Positions 12,684-26,442 of a stretch of DNA of 64,000 nt are shown here, piece by piece. A program made the position numbers and the translations under genes. Origin of the DNA: Lingula anatina (Eukaryota > Brachiopoda > Lingulata > Lingulida > Lingulidae); assembly GCF_001039355.2 (NCBI RefSeq), contig NW_019773625.1:859079-923078 (forward strand), given 5' to 3'. Below the pieces are notes generated by a model, which ran no database searches, was not told the origin of the DNA, and was given only the letters and a program-made list of their open reading frames with translations. Every line of letters starts with the position of its first letter. Position 1 is the stretch's first letter.

Positions 12684-15600
12684 TTACATATTCTGCACGT
12701 AAGGCAAGTACAATTTCTTCACAGAATCTCTGTGTCTAAGAGATATGTTATCTACCCTCTGATGAAGAATAAAATGGGCATAGTCCCTTCTCTGGTCAAC
12801 CTCAAGGACACCCAACGGAGGCTCATAGTCGACTGGAACCCTTTTATTTTGGGATTGCACAACCTTCACCTTGGCTGGTTTAGTTTTTGGGCGTACTGCT
12901 TTCTCCAGGGACTGGTCTCCTTGCGATTTCACAGTCATCTGATGCCATGTTTTTGCTCGTTCTAGCTGCTTACAGAAGTCTGTGCCGAGTTCAGATTTGC
13001 TGAAAATGTTATAATGATAGCATGTTTAGAATAAAATGGAGGGTATTTATCCATCAATTACCTTAGTCAAAGTGCAATGTCTTATTTTCAGAAAATTCAA
13101 TAAAAATGTAAAAAAAAAAAAAAATTGGACAGTAACTTGAACATTGGAGTAAAATAAATACCTTCTAGCCAATCTCATTTTTTCCTTCATTTCGTCAGTG
13201 TTTTCCACATTACATGCCCATGGAGTGCTCATGTGAAGCTGTAATAGAAACAGGTCATCAGTATAAATGGAAAACCTTTTGTCTACTCAAAATAAATTTA
13301 AAAAAAATCACCATGAATTTAAGTTTGTACCTCCTAAGGGTTCTAACTTATATTGAATATATGGTAAAAAAAAAATGGGAAAAGGTAAAGAAGTTAAAAA
13401 TATAAAGCTCAAATTATATTTATATAACAAAAAGTAATTTTCATTTTTTGACATAAAAAATTGTATCAAATGGTAAAAGGATTTGAAAAAGATACATCCA
13501 AAATTTTTTGGAGCATTGCTTTTCTAAAACAAATTAGTCCTTTCATTAATGATAATATTATACTAACAATTACTATATGATATTAAACAGCCATGCAAAC
13601 TGTCTATCTATAACTGGGCATGCAAATCACTACCAGGTATAGGCTAACACTTTGCAAACATAAAATAATGAATTATATATTGATACATGTCATTCCCCCT
13701 CTCGAACCCCCAACATAATCCACCTAACAACAGGCAAATCATTCAGTTGTTGTTAAAAAATGTCCTTACTGACATATCTTGGTCCTCAGTAATAACAGAC
13801 AGGCCTCAGCTGACACATCACTAATGTAAGCTTATTTGACACAAGTCACCAGTTTGTTTACTGACACAAGTCACTATAGGCTTAACAACCAATGTAAGTC
13901 ACTAAGAGCCCATTCCCATATATAACATTGGTTTATGTAGATCAATCCAACTCTGCAGAGACTCTCACTGAGCACAATCTGCTTTACTGAATGACACACC
14001 TCTTCCTGGTATTACGTAAACAGACTACAGAATAGCTGGTGATTATATGAGTATGTTGGAAACAAGCTGAGGTGTGTCATTCAGTTAAGCTGATTGCACT
14101 CAGCAAGAGTTCCCACAGAGTTGTATTAATATACATGTAGACTGACAGTGTTTAAGGGAATGGGGTCTAAGTTACATGATCACTGACAAAAGAAATTACA
14201 AGTTTTACAGGCACAATATTCACTAGGCTTAATACTGACAAAAGAAGCCACAAAGTTTACAATACAAATGTACACAATTTTAGTGAATAATATCAAAGAA
14301 ATGGTCAAGGACCGCAATTAAAACAGTACATTGCTAAATAATGGCCATTATTTTGGAGGTCTTGCCTTGCTTAAAGCATCATAACACTTCCATGCTAAGT
14401 AAATAACTGATGCACACATGCTGTAGGGCTTTTCAATATTTGACATAAGCTGAAAGACAATTGTTCACTGCAAATTTCTCTACAAAAAGCAAACTAATTT
14501 TTTTTTCCTGGAACAAAAAATAAAGAAAAAAAAACAGTACCACTTTGCACTGAATTTATGTCATGTGAAAACAACCAAAAGCCTAACACTAGCCTTACAG
14601 CTGCAGTAAAATATGCAATATAATACAAGCCTGCCTCAATTGGGTGGGTGGGTGGGTGGGTGGGGGTGGGAGGGGGGAGAAAATTCAGTAAAAAATGTTG
14701 GGTAATGAGGCATGATTGAAAAATTTTCAATAAAAAGGGGGGGGGGGGCACAATAAGCTTACAACATCATATTTGTTTTACAATGGATTTATAACAATCT
14801 TACCATGATCACTCTTACTGATCTCGGCTGCAAAGATGAAATTATTCAGATCTTATGTCAAGGATAGTGCATGATAGTGCAAAATACCTTTAATACTGTA
14901 GTTTAGGAGATTTTTGAAAGGTAAATGCTGAAAGCCCCTGGTGGCTATATTTAACAGCAATTTCTCAGTATTTACTGTTACAAGCTTGCTTGGTGAACTT
15001 GGCAAGAAAATGACAATGAAACTTGAAAGTTCTGTAGGATTATCATTTCATGTTACAAATTATTAAAAGAAATTAAAAATGATAACTCAAGCATTCAATG
15101 CCATGTTTTTGCAACTTACAGTATTTCTTGGCAGAATCATCGGGGTAAGTGTTGGAAGTCTAATAGATTCTGAACTAGCAGCACCAGAAACCTGAAAATC
15201 AAAATGAAAATTACTTGAAAAAACATTAAAATATGCCTCTAAAACCTCTCACAAACATCTGACTTTTTTCTTAATACATATTAACGTTGACATTGTCTTT
15301 TAGTGCAGATGTGTTTTCTACATCTTGAACACTCTACAGCTTAATCAGATAAAAGTTTTGCACAGAAATTAACATACACCATCACATATTTACTACAAAA
15401 CACATTAAGCTTATTCATAGTGAGAGAACCATAACTGGTCAAATAATTCCAAAACTAACACCATGCTTCGTTTTCACTCCACATATTTCTTTGGCGTGGG
15501 GTTCAGGGCTGTTTAAGGGCCCTAAAAATTTTGGTAATTTAAAGGGCGAACATTGTCATATGGTATCGTTTAGAACAATGATTCAGCTAGTCAAAATTCT

Positions 15601-18600
15601 AATTTCAAGAGGGAACCATTGTGGTGATTTTTTCAGAAATTGAAGGGAAGGTCAGGACCCCCTTGACACCCCCACAAAATCTGCCACTGCACAGAGTCCT
15701 ATAGGTTGTCCTATACCGGGTAGGTGATTTTTATAACGGGTGCCTTTAGGTTATTTACCAATTGACATTCCCTGATTTTAGACTAATTTACCTTTGATGA
15801 TCCCTCTGTCCCCAGTAATGCCACATCCAACTTGTGCATCAAGACAGGGCTCTTGTAGGTGGAGATGGCCAGGAAAAACTTCAGAAAGGCATCCAGAAGT
15901 TTTCTGAAATAGAAAATTTAATTTTGCATCGTAAATGTAAATACACTGCACTAATAAATTCAAACTCTTTTATATATGGAAATAAATTATGAAAATGTTT
16001 TACAAAAAATTTGAAGATAGAATAAACATGTGTATACCATGTGGAAAAATTATATGCAGGGTTTCACTCCAATGATATTCATTTCCTCCAGGAAATTGCT
16101 TTGGGGCAAATACCGGTAATTCCCAAGCTGGTTGGAAGATGAAATCATTTTGATACGAGATTCCAGGAATTTATCATCCAGTGGTTTTCAACTAACCTAT
16201 TTGAAGAGGTTCCATTGAACGCCAGCAGCATTCCCACCTGGTGAAGACCAATGCTGCCTAGCAACGCTTTGCTCTTTGGATTTAACCATAGGGGGCGCAC
16301 AGATAGGTCAGACACTTTCAGTTGAAGCTCTGGTGCATGCTTAGTTATGGCAAGCTGAAATAGGTAAAAAATTCTATAAAAATATCCTTTAATATTTTAT
16401 GATTTGGAATGAAATTGGACGTTACAAGTTTAAACATTATGTTAATTCAAAATTCAATTTCTATCAAATCAAAATTTTCGTGAAAATATTTCTTAAAGTT
16501 CTTAAAACTATATTTGTTACTCACCATGTCAATTATATGTGACACGTTCTTCTGTGAGACAGGAAGGAACTCGTACAGAGTGTGAAGGCAGACGACATTG
16601 CCACCCATTTCTGAAAATTAAAAAAAAAAAGAAAAAAATAGGCTTAAATATCAGGATTACTGAGCATATAATTGCTGAAAGAAATTTGGAAATTACGTTA
16701 GAAATACTTTAATTATCATCAGGTCTATAGACAGCAATTTCAAAAGGGGGGGAGGCATAATTTATCTGAGAAAATGGGAGTCCAAGGATAATTTTTACCT
16801 TTAGTTCTCCCAACTTGAGAAATGGCATTAAATTGAGTGGAAGTTTTGATTCAGAGCTGACCTCAGCTGTTCGTTTGAACCCCTGAAGCCCCTGTCTAAA
16901 GCCTGATCATCACACATTAACTCAAGAAAATTTATCCTTAAATAAGTTACCTGATACAGCCCTTAATGTAATAAATGCAGACATGAGAAGCTCATCTAAG
17001 CTTGCATGAGGGAAAACCACATATGGATCCTTCAGAAGAGAACCTCTGGGCTGAAAGTGAAACCCTAAATAGTGCAGCAGGTCCAGACCCCCCTTGCTGG
17101 AGACAATAACTTCAGAGAGGACTGATATCTTTTGGTCCTTTTCATCTGTATGGATCCTCTTCAGCGCATCATCCAGCTGGAATGAAATAGATAATAATTA
17201 TGATGAGCAGGTATATTATTATAATGGTCATGTAAGACCACCTTTTTTATCCATATTATTATGAAGCTTTGCAGGATATTTACACAAAAAATATGGCTTT
17301 GGATCATTTTCAAATGTGTAGATCGAGTCTTTACAGGTTTAAGTACACACAGCACTGCAAATTATATTTCAACGTGCTGTTTCAACATGTGTTCACAAGG
17401 CATGATTGCAGCTAATACAAATAGGCATTGTTTAGAAAGAGAAAACTGTATATCATCAATATTACCAAGTCTATGAGATGTTCCACCACTTGAGGTTGTT
17501 TACCATGGTGACACAGCAGGGGTAACAGCTTCTCTTGGAGTGTTTGCATATTTTCCTCTTTCTCTGCAACTGTTAAGGAAAAGATTGAATAAATGAAAAC
17601 CTATAATTTTTACAAACTTATGTTATGCTTTATTACATTACATGTATAATAAGTAATACTCCTCCATTCCAGACTCAGATCTCTAACATACATGTCCATG
17701 TACAGTAGTGCATCAAGTAAGCTGTATTATGACAAAGTATGTTAAATAATTATTTAAAACTAACCAACACCGAACTACTTATCAAAAGAATCTACATGTA
17801 TTAACCTTCCACTGGCATATATTGTCACCTTACTCTACAGTGCATCCTTAATGTCTTTGATAATCAGTATTTTCAAACATACATGTGTATCAGAAGACTC
17901 CATACATACCATTGGGTGTCAGAGGTTTGGGATTCAAGACGTCTTTCTTCAGATTTTGCAGCACCTCTTTCTCCACTTTGTCCACCTTCTGGTGCAACAT
18001 GGCCTCATGGACGTGGTGGAGGCTGACATGGCCATCTTTCCCGACCAGTGTGAATGGTGCCCAGTACGATATATCACTGGAAAATAATTATAAAAATAAT
18101 TACAATCCCTTGTACCATATCCAGTCTCTTTTGTTTGTTATATTTTTCTTGTAATTTTTTTCTCCTTTGGGAGACCAGGGTCTAATGATTTACTGACCTA
18201 AAGCAGAAACTGTGGCCAATAATAACATGATTTTTGCTGGTCTGGTGTCAGTTGAAATGGCATTGGTGTGGGGCAAGTAATAATGTCACCAACTGCATTG
18301 AATTCCTCACTAATCAACCCTTTGTCTTTTAAAATTAAAATCACTGTGACAATTTCATGATCTTGATAAAAACTGGGCTGTCCTAATGAACCAGTGCAAG
18401 CAATGCTCATCAACAACAGTGATTAAAAACAATATCTTAAGAATAGACATTATCTTATGTATTGCAAATGTATACTCATGTACATAATAATATTTTGCAT
18501 ACTGCCAACATATGCACTCCTGCCAGTACTGCAGTGATATAAAAATGTTGAAGTAAGAATTTTTATCTTTTCCTAAGCACATGTCTACAGCATATTATGA

Positions 18601-21600
18601 TGTATACCTTTTTTCCTTTTTAACTTCCTCTACTGCTGTATTGACAGCTGTAGACAGTAGACAGCCTGTCTGTAGAGCCGAGTAGAAATGATAGTAGAAT
18701 TTCTCTAACACATGGTTTGGCACACTCCACAGTAAGGTGAGGACACAATGGGCTCCTGTAATGAAGAGAACATTAGAACAATCTGAATGCTGTTTGCTTT
18801 AATTTCATTCCACAGTGCAATAACCATCCTTAAAATATTTTTTCATCCATAACACACGGTATCCCATGAATGAAAAAAAAGAATTTTTTAAATGACACAG
18901 CAGGTTGCAAAGAAAAATACACATATTAAAAACTTTCAAGGCATCTCCATCTCTTTGAACTTTAGCTACACATGGCATGATGGCAGCCATGAAGCCACTA
19001 CAGCATACGTAGTAACATATTAGGACTTATCAAACTAGATTGGACAGTAAAGTGTACCACTCGATCGAAAAGAAGGGCCAAAAACTCAGACCACCTCTAT
19101 ACCGGTGTTGTTGGAGTGGAATTATATACCTGCAGCTAGCAGAGCACTGGGCAATGCCATCCCCACATCTACATAGTCTCTGCTGTGAGAGGACCATCCA
19201 CAGCTCAGCACCACCAGCTTAGCACACATGGTGCAGTTCATGATGTCCTCAGTGGTGACAAGGTAAGAGGACTCTTTGGGGACACCGCCAGCACCACCGG
19301 TGTCCTCTCTGGCCGGGTTAGGGCTGAATACCAAGAATCCTTCTTTAAGGCATCCAAAGGTGGCTGGAAGTTGTGGTGAAAGGCTGAATAATGTATTGAT
19401 CAGCTTTTCTACTTTATAGTTTTAGACTACAAATAATAACAAGAGAGACAGAGTTTTTTTTTTCTTTTTTCTTTCTTTTCTGGATCTAAAATTAATTTCT
19501 GCACACATTTACCAAAAGTTAAACAATGCAGTCTAGCTTTCAGCAGAAAGCAGAAAAAAGAATTTATCAAATATCACTAAAAATGAGGTAGTATTTGTAA
19601 AAGATAACTACCAATATGCAAAACTGTTGCTGTCTGCATCTCTTTCAGAAATCTCTCTTTGGTGGCCTCTTCCCCTGATATGGTGATAACATCGCAGTAA
19701 TCAGCCACAGCATACGCCTCCTTCTGTGCCTCAGACAGCTCAAATGGGGGCTGCCATTCTTTGCCGTTTAGCTGCAGACTGGAACAAAAGAATATGAATT
19801 GTTAAGAACAGAACAGCATTATCATGAAAAGTCAAAGAGAAAAGGATGAAAATATTTGTTATTTATTTATATCTATGCCTAAAATATGTTTTATGGAATT
19901 ACTGAAAGAAACCAAATCATATTCATCCATAAAATAGGAGAAAAAAGTACCAAATAATTCTATTAAAAAAGATAAAAACTTTCACTTTGGTTTAAAAATA
20001 ATTCATATTTCCACTTACCGATCAGGTAACTTGGGGTTCCCAAAAACCACACACCTGTCTGTGTCACTTATCTGTTGAAACTCTGGGACCCAGTCTGTGG
20101 AACTAACTATGTCCGTTCCAGTTGAAGTCCTCGTTGTCAACGTTGTCAATGACCCTGCATGGAGCATCCTATCCAGGGATGTTGGGGCACCAATGGTCTT
20201 TATTGCCTTCAGGTTGGGGGTGAGGGGAGGAGACGGAAGAGCTGTAGACTTACTGGCCATGGATAGGAAAGTACTCTCCCTTGAGAAAGCCGGCAGACTG
20301 GTGCTTGGAGTCATGGGAGGAGGGATAAGAGCTCCAGATTTGAGCAAACGGGGATTAGATGTCCTTCGTGGATCTATGCAGTCAAGATCAGCACCACTGT
20401 TATACCCATTGCTTGTCCCCAGCAAAAGGTGAAGGTCACGGTTCGATCGTGAGATCTCCTCCTCTGTGAGAAGACGACTCATTCCACCGAGGCACGATTT
20501 GGCACGTTCAAATTCCAGTTCGTCCTGAGATCTGAGACTGTCAATGACATTCTGTGTGACTTTCTCAAGGACCATCAGACTTGGCACGATTGTGAAGCTG
20601 TATTTTTTGGAAACCTGGACGTTGCTCCAGTCTTCCAGGATGGGGAAGGGGCATTGGTAAAGCTCCTTATCAGGAATGATCACAATGGAGCTGCCCGTCT
20701 CTAACTCTGACAAAATATCTGCCACTGGAGACAGCAGCATGTCAAATAACCTCCTTTGTGGAGATTTTACAAGTGTTTTATTTCTTGAAGGAAATACATC
20801 CTCCTCTTTGGGTTCAGACAGGGCACTGCCCTTTTCAGGTACTTTACCATGCTCTTCCTTGTGTGAGGTTTGATCACGGGATTTCTTTTCATTAGCTTGC
20901 CTCTTCAGGCTCAGTTCTGTTGTCTTCAAAGGCAAAGCCCTGTTTTCACACTCATATTGCTGCTGCTCAAAGTCTCTCCCTTTACTGCACAATTCCTCAC
21001 ACAGTCCCTTAATCAGCTGGTTGAAGGTTACATCCTTGCTAGGGGGCCTAGTGGAGTAAAACCGAACCAAACCCTTACCTGGTTGAAGGACCCATATTAA
21101 TAAGCTGCCTGGAAGAACCGTGTAGTATAATACTGTGGCATTCTGTTCATTGACCACCCTTGTGATTTTCTCTATGGTCCACATGTCGAGATTGGCCCCA
21201 TGGACATTGGTCATTCTGGACAGACACCTGGATGTAAGGGGGTTGTGGTTCTTGACTGACAGAAGCTTCATCTTTTTGTGACACTCAGAATACTGGAGAC
21301 ATTCATCCTTGACACCAAGTTTGCAAAGCACATTCTGCATGCCATCGTAACACTGAGAAAGCTGAGATCGCATCTCGTCCAAGCCACTCATTTCTTCGTC
21401 CATCATTTGCTGTGCCTTGTCTTCAAACCCTGGAATGAGTCTTTCGAAATATTTCCTCGCCTGCTCCAACTCTGAGTGCTGTGTAGAGTGCTGAAGAATC
21501 AAGGCCGAGTTGAACTCAATGTCTGTTGTAAATTCCTCAAAATCAAAATCACTCACGATCTGTTGTGCCTCTTCGTAGTAAAACAAGGCATATTGGTGGC

Positions 21601-24600
21601 GCTTCTTCAATTGAAAGGCTTTTGCTAGCTTGCAACACGCTTTGCAGCGCTCCTTTAGATTTTTTAGCACATTTTTATGCATTTCCTCATAGGCAGTCAC
21701 AGCATGATCATAATCCCCCTTGTCCATGTATGTGTCACCTAGCAACTCAGTGGCCAAGGCGATGACCTTTGAGTTCTTGAGCTTCCTCCCAATGGCCAAG
21801 TGTTGCTCATGGTATGTTATCGCAAGCTGCCAGTTGTGCAACTCAGCAGAACATCTTCCCAGCAGGCCATAGGCATGCCCAACACCCTTACGGTCCCCCT
21901 GCTTTTTACTGATTGCTAAATAGGTCTTAAAGTGCTTAGTGGCTTCGTCATAATTCTGTAGCATTTCGTACAGCATGCCTACGTGGTAGTGTGACTCTGC
22001 CTCTTCACCAATGTCATGCCCATGTTTGTTGACCAGTGCCACATAATGTTCTGCATGAAAGAGAGCTTGTTTTAGCTTGCCGATGCTCTTGTAGGCAATG
22101 CTCAGGTTAAGATACAGTGCAACCTGTAACTCTGGAGTCCAATACTCCGGCAGATCTCCACCATCCTTCCTAGAATTGTGATAGGGACTCTGTCACTAAC
22201 TCATTTTACTTTTATCTAAAACTTTTTTCGAAATTAATATTTTTAAAGTCCTTATTGCAAACACTTTTTAAATATTGGTGAATTTTTTTTTTTTTAAGTA
22301 TATGTATTTTAAGTATGCATGAACTTAAATATGTAATAATTGTAAATGACAATTTCAAACACAACTATAACAGTACAAAATTGCACACATAACTTTCTAG
22401 AATTAAAGAGTATAAAAAAATCCCAAACAGTTGCAGCCAATACCAGTACATACAAAACCTCATCAAAAATAATAAGTAGAATTTTGTCAAGCAATTATAA
22501 AAGCTGTATCATAAATTAAATACCTCTGATTTTCCCCACTGCCACGGAGCTCTGTTTCCAGGTCCAGCAGCCTCTCATAGTAAATAATGGCTTGGTGGAT
22601 ATCCTCTGAATCCATGGACAGACTGGCCAAGTTCACTAGAGCCTTGGTTTGATACTGAGGGTCATGTGCGGAGAGGGCCACAGTCAAGCAGTCTTGATAC
22701 AGGGAGATGGCGATGTCTGTGCATTTGAGAGCTGACTGCGCATTGGCCATTGTGAAGAGGATCTTCATTTGAATACCTGAAAAGAAAATTATATTTTAAT
22801 TGTGCACACTTGTGGACATTGACGGAAAAATCACTTCACACAGCTTGGTAATTGTGATTATTATCCAAAATAGATTACATATTTTTCTTTATTCTAGCTG
22901 CTTCTCATTCTTGCTCATGACACTTCATTATGAAATCTGTGTTGGGCCTTTTACAAATATCTTATTCATTCATATAGTCTTAAAAGTATTCATTTTGTAA
23001 GACTTCAGAAAAACTTAATGAGAAGTTAAAGTTGAAGTTTATACAGATTTGTGTAACATTAATCTGAGGTTAACACAATGTCTTTCTCAATATCATATGC
23101 CTCATGGCTAAGATATTCATCTGGGTCAAAATTGCACATCCAAAAACACAATACACTGTCACTCATAACACAATGTGACCATACCCTGTTGATTTGTCTC
23201 CAGTTTCTGAGCAGTTTCAAGCACCTGAATACAAAGCTCATACTTCTTTGCAAGGTACAACAGACTACCCATCTCACACAGCTTGGTGTATGGGTCCATT
23301 GCTGAGGAGATAAAAATCATGTGAATTTATAAATACTTTTCACAAACCCTCTCTGGCTAAAACTGCTGAGGTTATAAAATTTGACATAATATTAAACAGT
23401 GAATCCAATCTTAGGAGTTTTTTAAAGTATGCAAAACAATCAAAAAGTCTCTCCATAGTTTCACAATTCAAGAGGCAACACACACTTTACTTTTGAATAA
23501 ATGTTGCTTTTTTAATATAACACAATAAATCAAAATTGCAATGATCCTTTGTTATTTTAAATTAAAATGGCTGTCTTTCAAATTTTAAGTAAAAATGTAA
23601 CACAAATATAATAGTAATAACATGAAGAAACTATAGACCTCATGCCCATATACATAGTTTGATATTCATATTTTTCATATCTTTGGTCTATTTTTTTTCT
23701 TCTTTCTTTTTTTATAATGTACATATCACATTTTACCTTCAAACTTCTCCAGTGTCTTCAAAGGCAGCTTGCACACCCTGATGACCATGGCTGCAATATT
23801 ATCAGACAGAATGTCCCCATGTTGAGAATCACAGTTCAGAGACTTCAGAAATGACCGTAGGGCAGCTTTGTGTTGACCAAGCTGCTCTAATGCAATGCCC
23901 AGTAGGTAGTGGCCCTGGAGTGAAAAATGTTCTTTGTTTATTTTCATATCAACAAAGGCTGTTAAATTATATGTTGGTGGGTAGCAAAACAGCAAACATA
24001 AGCATTAATGTAAATTGGCTTTCTGGTAACAAGAACAACCAAACAGCAATTAGCATGGCATGTGTGGCGAATCTTTTGTGTAGCCCGGAGGGGCTTGTGT
24101 TTCAGAATGTGTGATACATAATTTAAGGTGTGCCTCTGTTGCACTGACTGGTCAAATAGTTGGACTTTTAGAAAAAAGATCATTGAGGAAAAATTAATTT
24201 GGTTTTTAAAAAAGCTTGAGTAGCATGATTAATTCAATGAATTTATTTATTATATTATCTAGTAGATAACAGGAGACACCACATTAGCACTCACATGAAT
24301 GGATGCACTGCTTATCACATGAAATTTTCACAAAAGACAGAAAAAAACCCAGAATACGGAGCAAATAGATTACAATGTTAAAAATGCTGAAATTCATGTA
24401 AATGTTTCTTGCTGATGACACCTTTCAAACCTAAATTAGTATAAACTAAATTACATAACTCAAATTTACCTGGGGATAGTCTTCCTGAGCCCCAATCAAT
24501 ATTTCAGCCTCCTTCTGTGCTGCAATGAAGTCACCAGTATCAATAAACACAGCAGTTTTACTGGCCAGCACCTCCACATTGCTCCTGTCTATCTCTAGGG

Positions 24601-25063
24601 CCTCGTTATACAGTGTCAGGGCCTCCTCATAGTTGCCCTCCTCAAATGCTGCATCTGCCTTGTCCTTTAAGGCATTCACCTTTTATTTAAAATAAAGTTA
24701 TAATAGTATGTAACACCATGGGCCATCATTCTATTCTTCCAGTACTGGGTCAATATGTCAACTGAGTTGGTGACATCAATGGAAACTAGTTTACTTTTGT
24801 TTTTATGTTGCCTAGATAAACAATAATTAATTGTGATATTACTCAAGGCATTTAATCAACAAATACCAGACAGTGAGAACTATCATGGTTTTTAAAAATC
24901 TTTGCATAAAACATCTCCAATGTGGCCTACAGTATATTAATACATGTACCTCATTGATTTCTTCAGTCTCACTGAGAGCTGTCTCACTGCCCTCCCCAGC
25001 ACTGTGAACACTGTGACGGCTCCCAGAGAACCAGGAGACTGGAGTGTGCTTGGATTTGGGCAT
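12684..25063 (-). CDS. TTC28: TTC28-like protein: TPR repeats plus CHAT domain
   Basis: Nineteen coding exons join with consistent phases (4914 nt, 1637 aa): 25063-24950, 24679-24470, 23914-23737, 23301-23185, 22776-22524, 22169-20019, 19778-19612, 19363-19130, 18755-18608, 18076-17910, 17569-17466, 17176-16951, 16610-16525, 16354-16197, 15903-15792, 15191-15120, 14827-14804, 13238-13162, 12999-12684. Residues about 40-560 are TPR helices (for example DKADAAFEEGNYEEALTLYN). From about 620 a CHAT domain begins (VLYYTVLPGSLLIWVLQPG; FGNPKLPDR; ATVLHIATFG; KLVVLSCGWSS; AHCVLTLLWSVP). The region after CHAT also matches human TTC28 (FITLRAVS, VGFxL-type blocks). Human TTC28 is about 2480 aa; this one is shorter mainly through fewer TPRs. 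TTC28 is linked to cytokinesis in vertebrates; CHAT domains are caspase-related. His1062 and Cys1118 fall near the CHAT dyad positions. Orthology against a wider TPR-CHAT family is not proven. Confidence 0.88.
13907..14172. mobile_element. MITE, AGATCGATC family, copy 2 (in an intron)
   Basis: Ends are AGAGCCCATTCCCATA on the left and AAGGGAATGGGGTCT on the right, inverted copies. Inside are AGATCAATCCAACTCTG, a CACTGAG..CAATCTGCTTTA block and its inverted partner AAGCTGATTGCACTCAG. It lies in the intron between the 24-nt microexon and the 13238-13162 exon of the TTC28-like gene. Confidence 0.7.
14641..14744. repeat. (GGGT)n and poly-G runs
   Basis: A (GGGT)n tract at 14641-14664 is followed by G-rich runs and a 10-base G run at 14739-14748, within an intron of the TTC28-like gene near its microexon. 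The G tracts could form G-quadruplexes in DNA (plus strand); in the transcript they are C tracts. Confidence 0.8.
14804..14827 (-). other. TTC28: 24-nt microexon of the TTC28-like gene
   Basis: Read on the minus strand, CTTTGCAG precedes and GTAAGATT follows a 24-base block that encodes PRSVRVIM in phase 0. It sits between two exons that are themselves in phase 0 at this junction, so it can be included or skipped without changing the frame. That makes it a candidate alternative cassette. Predicted from splice sites only. Confidence 0.55.
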
Positions 25064-25203
25064 CTTGTCTTGTCCCCTATCAGCTATTTGACAATCATTG
25101 TTTCATCAGAGGTAGGAATGTTAACAGGTTTTCATCTAAGGAAAAGAAATAAAAATAGGCATTCTTTAAGCTTAAAATACTTTAGAACATTATGCAGCTT
25201 CTC

Positions 25204-25552
25204 CTTAAAGGGATAATAACTCTTCGTATGAGATCTATATTTCACAATAAAAACATTGTAAACAACTCACAGATATATAATATATTCGGTTTTACCACAA
25301 AAACAGCAGTTATAGCTAATATTCTGATATCTGAACTTGTCGTCGGACCACATGACCTCCATAGATGGCTATACTCTGTAACAATCTCTAAAGAGATTAT
25401 TACAAAAAAAAAAAAAAAAAAAAAAAATTAGGAAAATACCATGGACTTACTTTGAAATGGATTCATTAACCATTGGTAACTAGGGGAAACTTGTTGTTTG
25501 CTCTAGGAAAATTCATTTTTTTGGCCAAAACGAACAGTTATTATCCCTTTAA
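25204..25552. mobile_element. MITE with TTAAAGGGATAATAAC ends, copy 1
   Basis: The left end reads TTAAAGGGATAATAACTC and the right end GTTATTATCCCTTTAA, a perfect inverted pair of 16 bases. A poly-A run (about 25407-25428) sits inside. TTAA at both tips suggests a TTAA-target family such as Kolobok or piggyBac; this is an inference. A second copy lies 680 bp to the right. Non-coding. Confidence 0.75.
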
Positions 25553-25887
25553 CAAAAAAGTAACTGTTGTATTAGTTTAGAAAATTATAAAATAAATAAA
25601 TAAATAAAATGTAGATTGGAAATAATTAAAGCAGCCTTAATGTCTCAGTTAACCTTTATATAAATTATTTGTCATATATTTCTTTAATGAGATCTTGTTT
25701 AAATTAGATAAATTAGATATAAGAGCTTTTTCCAAGCTTGTAGGTACAAATTAAGTCTGAAACGTGTATGGGCAGTAATTAAGGTAACCACACATGTTCT
25801 TTCCTAGGCCATGTTTTCTGTCAAAACACTCCTAATAACATTTTTACTGTTCCAATTTCTACTAACAGACTGTCTAGAGTCAGACCT

Positions 25888-26221
25888 TTAAAGGGATAAT
25901 AACTCTTCGTATGAGATCTATATTTCACAATAAAACATTGTGAATAACTCATAGAAATATAATATATTCTGTTTTATCACAAAAACGGCAGTTATAGCTA
26001 TTATTCTGATATTGGAGCTTGTCATGACCTCCACTGATGGCTATACTCTGTTAAAATCTCTTAAGAGATTTTAACAAAAAACTAAACTTTTTAGAAAAAA
26101 ACCAGGGACTAACTTTGAATGTAAAAATGGATTCATTAACCATTGGTAAGTATGGGAAAATTGTTGTTTACTCCAGGAAAATTCATTTTTTGGCCGAAAT
26201 GAAGGGTTATTATCCCTTTAA
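25888..26221. mobile_element. MITE with TTAAAGGGATAATAAC ends, copy 2
   Basis: Near full-length sister of the element at 25204-25552, in the same orientation, with the same ends and inner blocks (GTATGAGATCTATATTTCAC, GTTATAGCTATTATTCTGATA). It lies between the probable first exon and the ATG exon of the TTC28-like gene, so it is probably intronic. Confidence 0.75.
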
Positions 26222-26442
26222 GTCCATAATTTAATTTAATATGAAAACTGCCGCAGGACTGATAAGTAGATGTCAGGATATAAAAATAACGCAAGATTTG
26301 TTTTTGGTAAATGATAATAGCCCTACACCCTACTACATGTATGATATTATGTAGGCGATATTCTGAATGGCAATATGGGATCTTTCTGAAATTTTACCAA
26401 CAAAAAACGGTAAACAGACAGTTAAAAGTTTAAGCGACTTAC

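Noticed and set aside
12630-12965. 111-codon plus-strand frame
   Set aside because: Antisense to the last exon of the TTC28-like gene.
20097-21765. Five plus-strand frames opposite the 2.15-kb exon
   Set aside because: Shadows of the TTC28-like exon 22169-20019 on the other strand.
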